NCBI GenBank assembly: GCA_003242735.1
Contig: QGVH01000014.1
Location: 1 to 64,000 of the forward strand
DNA: 64,000 nt
Direction of reading: 5' to 3'
Source: a bacterium
Lineage (GTDB): Bacteria > Gemmatimonadota > Gemmatimonadetes > Longimicrobiales > RSA9
Both the position numbers and the translations under genes were made by a program. The stretch's first letter is position 1; each line of letters begins with the position of its first letter. Shown here in pieces: positions 17,061 through 24,421 of the stretch. The notes beneath the pieces were generated by a model. The model had not been told where the DNA came from, did not search any database, and saw nothing but the letters and a program-made list of their open reading frames with translations.

Positions 17061-19298
17061 TCAAGTGCCGACTGGCTCGAGCTGCCGGATCGGCACGCCC
17101 GGCTCCCAGGCGGTGATGTAGCCCGCAATGGCGGAGGCCGCGACGGTGTAAGGCGAGGCGAGGTAGAGCCGGCCCGGACCGGAGCGGCCGGGGAAGTTGC
17201 GGTTTTGCGAGCTGATCGTCACCTCGTCCGGCCGGCGGCTCACGCCAGGCCCCGCGGCGATGCACGCGCCGCACCCGGGCTCGATGAACGTGGCGCCGAT
17301 CTCCTCGAAGAGCTGGAGATAGCCGGCGCGCTCGCAGTACTCCCGCACCTCTTGTGAGCCGCACTGGATGAAGAGCTGCACATCCGGGTGCACGCGCAGG
17401 CCCTGGGCGCGCGCCTCGCGCAGCACCGCGGCGTACATGTCCATGTCCTCCTTCTTGCCGGCCGTGCACGAGCCCGCGTACGCGATGTCAATGCGGATGG
17501 GCTCGTCCCCGAGCTCATCGATGTAGATCCCGTTGCCCGGATCACCCGGCAGCGCGACCATCGGCCGGATCCGCGAGGCGTCGATCTCGATGACGTTGAC
17601 GTACTCCGCGTCCGGGTCGGAGAACAGGCCCTCGCACAGCGCCTCCGCCCGCCCGCGGTCCATGCCGCGCTGCTCGACCAGGAAGTCCACCGCCTTCTCG
17701 TCCGGAGCGACGATGCCCGTGAACGCGCCGACCTCCGCGGCCATGTTCGTCATGGTGGCGCGCTCGTCCACGCTCAGCGCCTCCACCGCCTCGCCCGCGT
17801 ACTCGATGATCTGCCCGATCGCGTGCCCGTCCTTGATGTAGGGGTGGCGCAGGATCTCCAGCATGAAGTCCTTGGCCGTCACGTTGGCCGGCTTCTTCCC
17901 GCGCACCACGACCTTGAACGACGGCGGGACCGCGACCCGCACGTCCTTGGTGATCCAGGAGTTGAAGATCGCGGTGGTGCCCACGCCGAACGCAACGCAG
18001 CCAATGGCACCCGAGTGCGGCGTGTGGGAGTCGGTGCCCACGATCAGCATGCCGGGCTCGGCGTAGGACTCCAGGATCTTGGAGTGGCAGATCGCCTCGG
18101 ACCCGAGCCGGAGCCCCAGCCGCTCGCCGTACAGCTTGATGCCCTGCTTCTCCGCGAACTCGCGCTGCTTGACCTCGAGCTGCCGCGCCACGTCCAGCAA
18201 GCCGAGCTGCACGCGCTCCGGCGGCATCACCTCGTGCAGGAACGTGAGGTGGTCGCGGAACATGATGATGGACTCCGGGTCGGTGACCCGCGCGTCCGGA
18301 CCGAGCTTCTGCTCGAAGAAGATCGCCGCCATCGGGGACACGTACTCGTGCGAGAACCGGATGTCCGTCCGCACGAACCCGCTGTCCCCCGGCTGCACCC
18401 ACGGCACGCCGACCTTCCCGGCCGCCGCGTCCACGACCCAGTGGGAGGCGAAGATCTTCTCGGCGATGGTCATGGGCCGCACGCGCCGGGTGCTGCGCCT
18501 CGAGCGGATGATGTGCGGTGCGGAGGGGGGCGGCGACGACGTCTCCGCCACCTGCTCCGCGGCGTGAGCGGCCGGCGATGCTCCCGCACCCTGCGCGCTG
18601 GTCCCGGCGGCGGCCACACCCCGATCCAGCGCCTCGCCCCCGCTCTCGCCCTGGCCCGCCTCGGCCTCCTCGCGTAGCGCGGCGGGCGGCGGGATCCTCA
18701 CCTTGCCCTGCAGCCGCGCGACGTTGAACTCGAACAGCCCGCCGTACTCGATGATCTCCTTCGTGATCGGGTCGACGCCCTTCGTGAACTCGGAGAGCGG
18801 GATCTCCTCGCCCCGCCGGATCCGGTCGATCAGCGAGAAGTCCGTGGACGTGAGGATGCCCAGGTTCTGGCAGTTCTCGTTGTAGATCCGCTCGATGTTC
18901 TCGGCGATGATCACGCGGATCCCCGCCATCAGCTCCGCGTAGGGCGACTGCTCCCGCGAGCTCCCCTTGCCGCGCCGCTTGCCGCTCACCGAGCAGACGA
19001 ACCCGCCCTTCTTCACGCTGCCGCGGGTGACCGGGAACTCGCCGCCGGCCCTCAGCCCCAGGTACGGGAATTCGCCCAGCGTCTCGTCGAAGTAGTAGCA
19101 GATGTAGGCCGGCGTGATCTCGTCGGTGGAGATCTGGTCCCGCAGCTTCGCCCGCAGCTCCTCCGTCAGCTCCAGGTCCTCGCCTTCGAGCTGGCGGCGC
19201 ATCAGCTCGGCATCGTCGACCAGGAACAGGATGCGGCCCTCGAACCGCAGCCGCGGCGGCCGCTTGCGGACGTCGAGCTTCAGGAGGTCGGTGCTCAT
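17061..19298 (-). CDS. Aconitase-family hydratase with N-terminal swivel domain
   Basis: A 745-residue fusion. Residues 1-200 form the swivel domain with STDEITPAYICYYFDETLGE and the GKGSSREQSP loop, closest in wording to the matching part of AcnB. A low-complexity Ala/Glu/Pro linker (205-272) leads to the [4Fe-4S] catalytic part (276-745), which has GTDSHTPHSGAIGC, C611 in YAGSCTAG, C676 and C679 in PGCGAC, and SSQNRNFPGR. AcnB's N-terminal HEAT domain is missing. It could be an aconitase, an isopropylmalate- or homoaconitase-type enzyme; the residues I can read do not settle the substrate. ATG at 19298 with upstream GAAGG. Confidence 0.88.
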   Translation of the reverse strand: MSTDLLKLDVRKRPPRLRFEGRILFLVDDAELMRRQLEGEDLELTEELRAKLRDQISTDEITPAYICYYFDETLGEFPYLGLRAGGEFPVTRGSVKKGGFVCSVSGKRRGKGSSREQSPYAELMAGIRVIIAENIERIYNENCQNLGILTSTDFSLIDRIRRGEEIPLSEFTKGVDPITKEIIEYGGLFEFNVARLQGKVRIPPPAALREEAEAGQGESGGEALDRGVAAAGTSAQGAGASPAAHAAEQVAETSSPPPSAPHIIRSRRSTRRVRPMTIAEKIFASHWVVDAAAGKVGVPWVQPGDSGFVRTDIRFSHEYVSPMAAIFFEQKLGPDARVTDPESIIMFRDHLTFLHEVMPPERVQLGLLDVARQLEVKQREFAEKQGIKLYGERLGLRLGSEAICHSKILESYAEPGMLIVGTDSHTPHSGAIGCVAFGVGTTAIFNSWITKDVRVAVPPSFKVVVRGKKPANVTAKDFMLEILRHPYIKDGHAIGQIIEYAGEAVEALSVDERATMTNMAAEVGAFTGIVAPDEKAVDFLVEQRGMDRGRAEALCEGLFSDPDAEYVNVIEIDASRIRPMVALPGDPGNGIYIDELGDEPIRIDIAYAGSCTAGKKEDMDMYAAVLREARAQGLRVHPDVQLFIQCGSQEVREYCERAGYLQLFEEIGATFIEPGCGACIAAGPGVSRRPDEVTISSQNRNFPGRSGPGRLYLASPYTVAASAIAGYITAWEPGVPIRQLEPVGT

Positions 19299-19597
19299 GA
19301 GCCTTCGCGGAAAAGGGTCCGATCTCGAGTCATCTTGGCCCGGAGCGCGGTGTGCTGCAAGAGGATGGCCATAGCCCAGCGGCAGGCCCGCGGCGCCCAC
19401 GATCGCCCGCGCTCGAGGCCCCGACAGGGTGTTACGCCGCCCCACGGGGGCGGGGTCCGTGCGACGGGACGCACTGGCCTCACGCCAGGGGCGGGGCTAT
19501 TGTGTGGCAGCGTGGTGGGCGGGGAGGGAGCGGGGAATCCGAGAATCGAAGTTCCGACTCCTCGACGCCTCAACGACACCCTGACCGGACGAGCACC

Positions 19598-20779
19598 ATG
19601 GCCACGACCATCACCGCCACCACCGACCCCGCCACCGGCGCCGCTGCCGGAACGGCCGAGGGCGGAGCGTCGTCGGGTCGCCTCGTATCGCTCGACGCGT
19701 TCCGCGGCCTCACGATCGCCGGGATGCTGCTCGTGAACAACCCGGGCACGTGGTCGGCGATCTACGCGCCGCTCAGGCACGCCCCATGGCACGGATGGAC
19801 GCCGACGGACCTGATCTTCCCGTTCTTCCTGTTCATCGTCGGCGTGGCGATGGTGCTCTCGTTCGAGCGACTCCAGGCACGGGGCGCGACGCGCGGCGCG
19901 CTGGTGGCGAAGGCGGCGAGGCGGGCCGCGATCCTGTTCGCACTGGGGCTCGTGCTGCACGGGTTCCCGCGCTACGACTTCGCGACGATCCGGATCCCGG
20001 GCGTGCTCCAGCGCATCGCGCTCGCGTACCTGTGCGCGACACCGGCCGTGCTGTGGCTGCGGTGGCGCGGGCAGGCGGTGCTGTGCGCCGTGTTGCTGCT
20101 GGGCTACTGGGCGCTCATGACGTTGGTGCCGGTGCCGGGCGTGGGCCCGGGCGTGCTCGAGCCCGGCAAGGACCTGGGCGCGTGGATCGACCGCGCCGTG
20201 TTCGGCGAGCAACACCTCTGGAGCCAGAGCCGGACGTGGGATCCGGAAGGCCTCCTCTCGACGCTGCCCGCCATCGGCACCGTGTTGATCGGTGCGCTGG
20301 TCGGTCGCTGGCTCCGCACGGACCGCACGCCGCTGGAGAAGACGGTCGGGCTGTTCGTCGCTGGCAACGTGGGGCTGTTCCTCGGGCTGGCGTGGGACGC
20401 GGTGTTCCCGATCAACAAGCCGCTGTGGACCAGCTCGTACGTGCTGTTCACGGGCGGCATGGCGTGCCACGTGTTCGCCATGTGCTACTGGCTGATCGAC
20501 GTGAGGGGGCAGCGGCGCTGGGCGACGCCGTTCGTCATCTACGGCATGAACGCGATCGCGGCGTTCTTCCTCTCGAGTCTGTTCGCGCGGATCCTGACGC
20601 TGATCCGTGTGGGTGCGGGGGAAGAGCGGATGGCGCTGAAGACGTGGATCTTCCAGAACGTCTATGCGTCGTGGCTCTCGCCGATCAACGCGTCGCTGGC
20701 GTTCGCGCTGACGTACGTGTTGTTCTGGCTCGGCGTCATGTGGGTGTTGTATCGGAGGAAGATCTTCATCAAGGTCTAG
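19598..20779 (+). CDS. Heparan-alpha-glucosaminide N-acetyltransferase-like membrane protein (NagX/DUF5009)
   Basis: A 393-residue protein with about ten hydrophobic helices. It opens with a polar alanine/threonine tail, then RLVSLDAFRGLTIAGMLLVN, PLRHAPWHGWTPTDLIFPFF and RIPGVLQRIALAYL, the hallmark order of the HGSNAT/NagX family. FVIYGMNAIAAFFLSSL follows near the C-terminus. Family enzymes move an acetyl group across a membrane onto amino sugars, so this may act in glucosamine or glycan metabolism. Specificity is inferred only. ATG at 19598; the open frame upstream of it is not family-like. Confidence 0.9.
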   Translation: MATTITATTDPATGAAAGTAEGGASSGRLVSLDAFRGLTIAGMLLVNNPGTWSAIYAPLRHAPWHGWTPTDLIFPFFLFIVGVAMVLSFERLQARGATRGALVAKAARRAAILFALGLVLHGFPRYDFATIRIPGVLQRIALAYLCATPAVLWLRWRGQAVLCAVLLLGYWALMTLVPVPGVGPGVLEPGKDLGAWIDRAVFGEQHLWSQSRTWDPEGLLSTLPAIGTVLIGALVGRWLRTDRTPLEKTVGLFVAGNVGLFLGLAWDAVFPINKPLWTSSYVLFTGGMACHVFAMCYWLIDVRGQRRWATPFVIYGMNAIAAFFLSSLFARILTLIRVGAGEERMALKTWIFQNVYASWLSPINASLAFALTYVLFWLGVMWVLYRRKIFIKV

Positions 20780-21016
20780 GGCGCCAGCCGCGCTGGGCTC
20801 CGCGGTCGGCTGGCGACCGCCGGGCTCCCGGGGCGCTGCACGGTCCCTGGGCTCCGGCGCGGCGCAGCCCGGGAGGCGAAGGCACCCCGGAGCGGAGCGC
20901 GAGGGCGCCCAGGCCGGAGGGCCGGAGCCCGGCGCGGCGGCGCCCGGCGGCCAAGGCCGCGGCGCCCAGGGGGGCTGCGGCCCCCGGTGCCCAGGTCCGG
21001 AGGACCGGTACCCTCT
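20780..21016. repeat. GC-rich palindromic intergenic repeat cluster (copy 2)
   Basis: This gap between the acyltransferase-like and kinase genes consists of overlapping short palindromes (GGCCGGAGGGCCGGAGCC, GGCGCCCGGCGGCC, GGTCCGGAGGACC) and repeats of GGCGCCCAGG. It shares vocabulary with 13500-13820 and 37938-38064. No gene is seen. Confidence 0.55.
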
Positions 21017-21961
21017 ATGCTCCTGACCCTGACCCCCAACCCCTCCCTCGACCTCCTCTTCGAGGCCGACTGCCTGGTGTGGGATGACGCGAACCGGCTG
21101 GACGCGCCGCGGCGGCGGGCGGGTGGGCAGGGCATCAACGTCGTGCGCGCGGCGCGGGCGCTGGGTGTGGACGCCCGCGCGGTCGCGCCGCTGGGCGGCC
21201 AGGTGGGCGGCGAGCTGGCTGCGATGCTCGCGGCCGAGGGAACGCCGCTGCGAGCGGTGTGGATCGCAGGCGAAACGCGCGTATTCGTAGGCGTGCGCGA
21301 GGGCGCCAGCGGGCGCAGCCTGCTCCTCAACCCGCGCGGGCCGCGACTCGGGCCGGCCGAGGCAGAAGCGCTGTGCGAAGCGGTGCGCGCGGGGCTCGAT
21401 GAGATGCGCCCCCGCTGGGTCGCGTGCTGCGGCAGTCTGCCGCCCGGCCTGCCGCCGGACCTGTACGCCGCAGTCGGACGCATGGCGCGGGAAGCCGGCG
21501 CGCGCTTCGTCCCGGACTGCGACACGCCGCCGCTCCGCCTGGCGGTGGACGCCGGCTGCGACCTGCTGGTGCCGAACCGTCATGAGGCGGGACGGTTGCT
21601 CGGGGAGGAGCTGGAGGAGGGCGACGTCGCGGCGGCGGCCCGCGCGGCGACGGCGCTGCTCGCGTGCGGCCCGGCCGCCGTCGCCGTCACGATGGGCGCG
21701 GCCGGAGCCGTGCTCGCGACGCGCCGCGGCACCTGGCACGCGGCGGCCCCGCCGATCCGGGACGGCAGCGCCGTCGGCGCCGGCGACGCCTTTCTGGCCG
21801 GCCTGCTGGCTGCCATGGAGGAGGGCGCGGAGCCGCCCGAGGCGCTCCGCGCCGCCGTGGCCGCCGGGACCGCAACGCTGCTCAGCGACGGCCAGGACCT
21901 GCTGCGACGCTCGGACTACGAGGCGCTGCTGCGCACCATCACCGTCCGGCGCGCCGGTTGA
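21017..21961 (+). CDS. PfkB-family sugar kinase (1-phosphofructokinase-like)
   Basis: A 314-residue ribokinase-fold enzyme. It begins MLLTLTPNPSLDLLFEADCL like FruK/LacC, has RAGGQGINVVRAARALGVDA in the sugar-binding region, and ends with GSAVGAGDAFLAGLLA carrying the catalytic Asp. FruK phosphorylates fructose-1-phosphate; LacC uses tagatose-6-phosphate; the sequence supports either. No PTS genes lie nearby, so the source of a phosphosugar is unclear. The start at 21017 gives the canonical N-terminus; the earlier in-frame ATG at 20987 adds a non-conserved decapeptide. Confidence 0.9.
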   Translation: MLLTLTPNPSLDLLFEADCLVWDDANRLDAPRRRAGGQGINVVRAARALGVDARAVAPLGGQVGGELAAMLAAEGTPLRAVWIAGETRVFVGVREGASGRSLLLNPRGPRLGPAEAEALCEAVRAGLDEMRPRWVACCGSLPPGLPPDLYAAVGRMAREAGARFVPDCDTPPLRLAVDAGCDLLVPNRHEAGRLLGEELEEGDVAAAARAATALLACGPAAVAVTMGAAGAVLATRRGTWHAAAPPIRDGSAVGAGDAFLAGLLAAMEEGAEPPEALRAAVAAGTATLLSDGQDLLRRSDYEALLRTITVRRAG

Positions 21962-21970
21962 TCGGGTCCG

Positions 21971-22213
21971 CTAACGCTGGGGCGCGCGCTGTTGCGACTG
22001 CCCCGGCTCCCCGGGCCGCTGGACGTCCACGTCAGGAACGACGACCCGGTCCGTGTCCGGTCGGGCCTGGCCGGGCTCCGTGTCGTACCGCGGGAGCTGG
22101 CCCGGCTCGACCTGGATGTCGGGCGGCTGCACCTCTTCCGCCTGATCCACCCGGCAGCCCGCGAGCACCAGCCCCGCCGCCGCTGCGGCCATCATCATCC
22201 ACCGGCTCACCAC
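21971..22213 (-). CDS. Small lipoprotein
   Basis: An 80-residue protein from a GTG at 22213, seven bases after GGAGGGAAGGG on the minus strand. Residues 1-20 form a lipoprotein signal ending LVLAGC with C20 as the lipid site. The mature part is hydrophilic, rich in Pro, Gln, Asp and Val (VQPPDIQVEPGQLPRYD, VVVPDVDVQRPGEPGQSQQ), with no fold signature. It converges with the PfkB gene, ten bases apart. Function unknown. The start is decided by the ribosome site and lipobox rather than by the longer open frame upstream. Confidence 0.68.
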   Translation of the reverse strand: MVSRWMMMAAAAAGLVLAGCRVDQAEEVQPPDIQVEPGQLPRYDTEPGQARPDTDRVVVPDVDVQRPGEPGQSQQRAPQR

Positions 22214-22450
22214 GATCGCCCCCTTCCCTCCGGGTTGAACCGCAGACCAGACAACAGGATAGAGGTGCAAGGCGCAGGCCCTCGCGGGCGCAGCCGCGCA
22301 CACGGTGACCGAGCAGCCGATGGGGACGACAGGCGCGGACCCTCCCGCGGAGGCGCGCAAACGCCGTGGCGATTTCCGGCAGGCGCGGCTCACGCGGCCC
22401 CTCGCGCGGAGGCGCACACGTGTTTCGTGCCTGCCGCGCCTGTCGCGCGC

Positions 22451-23533
22451 CTACCGCACCACCACCACGCCCTTCATGAACGGGTGCGGCGTGCACGTAT
22501 ACGTGTACGTCCCCGGCCGGTCGAACGTGTGGCGCCAGGTGGCGCCCGGCGCGATGTCGCCCGAGTCCCAGCTCCCGTCATCCGCACGCACGACGTGCAC
22601 GACGGGGTCGTCGTTGCGCCATTCGACCGTCGTGCCGGCCGCGATCTCGATCCTCGCCGGCGCGAACGCCAGCTGCTGGATCTCCACATGCATCGCCTCC
22701 CCCGACGCGACCCGGCCGCCCGGCGGCGGCTCCACTGCCACCGGCGCGCCGCGGCCGATGTAGCGGGACAGCGTCAACGGAATCGTGAACTCGAACCCCC
22801 AGCGCGTGAGGCTGTTGCCCCGCCGATCCTTGAGCCCGACCGACGAGCCCTGCAGCGTCGCCGTGTTCGTGTTCGTTGCGTGCAGGGACAGCGTGTGCGG
22901 CGTGTACGGGATCGCGAGCTGCACCGCTGCGCTCCACGCCAGCGCCTCGCCCGCACCGCGATCCAGCAGCGTGACGGCGTCGCCGGCCAGCGCCACGTGC
23001 CGACCCAGCCGCACCACGGCGCCGCCGCCCAGCGCGTAGCGCACCGTGTCCCGGTCGTAGCCGCGGCCGAGCACGCGGGCCGCCGCCAGCAGCCGCACGG
23101 TGCCGAACGACCGCGCCAGCGCGACCTCTGCGTCCGGGCTCGCCGCCGCGGTGTTGTACGCCGCCTGCACGCCCAGGTCCAGCGGTGCGCCCGCCTCTTG
23201 GCGGAGCGCCAGCCACCGGGCCGCGAGCTCCAGCTCGTTGGGCACGTCTGAGCCCGCCACCAGGGAGTTGGACGCGTACTGCGCCGCGAACATGGTGTGG
23301 CCCGGCAACCCTGCGCCGAGGAGGAAGGTGGGCGTGGCCGTCACCTTCCGCAGCGGCGGATCACTGACGTTGAACCGATGCAGGAAGTTGAACTGCAGGG
23401 TGCCCGCGCGGCCGACCCAAGCGCCCCCCAGGTTCGGCGTGCGGTCCAGCACGGACTGGGCCCGGGTGCTCGCCGGCGCGGCCGCGAGGCCGAGCGCCCA
23501 GGCGAGGAGCAGGGCTCGAAGCGTGGTGTGCAT
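22451..23533 (-). CDS. DUF5777-like beta-barrel fused to a C-terminal cupredoxin
   Basis: A 360-residue exported protein: signal peptide 1-30, then about 230 residues of beta-rich sequence resembling DUF5777 membrane-barrel proteins (NLGGAWVGRAGTLQFNFLHR, LGRGYDRDTVRYALGGGAVV), then a plastocyanin-like domain (about 275-360). The copper ligands are visible: H in DPVVHVVR and C/H/M in YTCTPHPFMKG, the type-1 site pattern. A single-electron copper domain tethered to an outer-membrane barrel suggests electron transfer or metal handling at the cell surface (inference). The fusion is unusual to my knowledge. ATG at 23533. Confidence 0.83.
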   Translation of the reverse strand: MHTTLRALLLAWALGLAAAPASTRAQSVLDRTPNLGGAWVGRAGTLQFNFLHRFNVSDPPLRKVTATPTFLLGAGLPGHTMFAAQYASNSLVAGSDVPNELELAARWLALRQEAGAPLDLGVQAAYNTAAASPDAEVALARSFGTVRLLAAARVLGRGYDRDTVRYALGGGAVVRLGRHVALAGDAVTLLDRGAGEALAWSAAVQLAIPYTPHTLSLHATNTNTATLQGSSVGLKDRRGNSLTRWGFEFTIPLTLSRYIGRGAPVAVEPPPGGRVASGEAMHVEIQQLAFAPARIEIAAGTTVEWRNDDPVVHVVRADDGSWDSGDIAPGATWRHTFDRPGTYTYTCTPHPFMKGVVVVR

Positions 23534-23582
23534 GGCGTCTCCCGGGATCGTGCCGGTCCCGGCGCGCGGCCGGGCCGAGCGT

Positions 23583-23610
23583 CGTTGGACGTGTTGACCG
23601 TTATCCAACG
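23583..23610. repeat. Inverted repeat upstream of the barrel-cupredoxin gene
   Basis: CGTTGGA (23583-23589) and TCCAACG (23604-23610) flank a 14-base centre, 50-77 bases upstream of the start at 23533 on the minus strand, in the leader or promoter. A locally AT-richer stretch (23604-23636) next to it could hold the promoter. A role as operator is inference. Confidence 0.4.
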
Positions 23611-24055
23611 AGTAACAGAACGAAATACGGACAACCGGCCCTGGGATGGGCCTGTCTCGCAGCCCGTCCGGACGCGTTGCGGAACACGGTTCCGACGGGC
23701 GGGCTGCCGTGTTCCGGGCGGCGAGGCTGGCCGGGGGGCGTGGTGGGCCGCGGCGCAGGGGGTGTTGAGCGTGGCCTGGGCATGGAACTTGCCAAGCCGC
23801 GGCGCCGCCACGCACTGCGGGGGCGGGTGCGGCACCTGGCCGCCGGGCCCGACCGCGCAACGTGCGTGGAATCAAGACACGTGGCAGCCGCGCTTGATGT
23901 CGCGTAGGTAGAATGGCTTCCCCGCCCATCCCGGGGCATCCGTGAGACCTCGGGGCGAGCCGGATCCCAGTGGTCGGGTCACCGACACCCCACCGACCCT
24001 CGCACGAGCGGGGCGCCGAGGCGCCTCATCTCAAGTGTAATGACACCGCGTCATT

Positions 24056-24308
24056 GGTGGATGCGACGGCGCAGGGGCGGCGACGATCGTGGTGGTCGAG
24101 GAGCCTGCGTCGACGATCGAGGTGACGGTTGTGCCGGGCGAGGTCGTGGCGGCGATCACGAGGGACGGCGACGCCCTGGCGGCGCAGCCCAAGTCGATCG
24201 ACGTGATTCGGTAAGGAACTCCTGGCGGACGGCTCGTCTGGTGGCGGCCCGTCCGCGAACGCGGAGCCTCCCGCGGTGGGTCGTATCACCCCTCCATTAG
24301 GCTCCGCC
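24056..24308 (+). pseudogene. Deletion remnant of a copy of the Ig-like lipoprotein gene
   Basis: Bases 24056-24151 match 24721-24815 of the downstream lipoprotein gene almost exactly (TCGTGGTGGTCGAGGAGCCT and flanks). Bases 24152-24308 match 27206-27363, its last codons, stop and terminator. About 2.4 kb of coding sequence between them is absent, and one base is missing in the first segment, so it is not translatable as the parent. It looks like the residue of a tandem duplicate lost by recombination. The copied terminator hairpin is degraded on its right arm. Confidence 0.85.
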
Positions 24309-24421
24309 GTATCCTCGGCCGAGCGGAGCGATCGCCGCAGCCGCGGAGCGTGCCGGCCGGCGCCGCGAAGGGAGAGAGTGGAGGCCGGTTCGAGAGAGCA
24401 AACGTTTTTTCGGAGGCCGTG

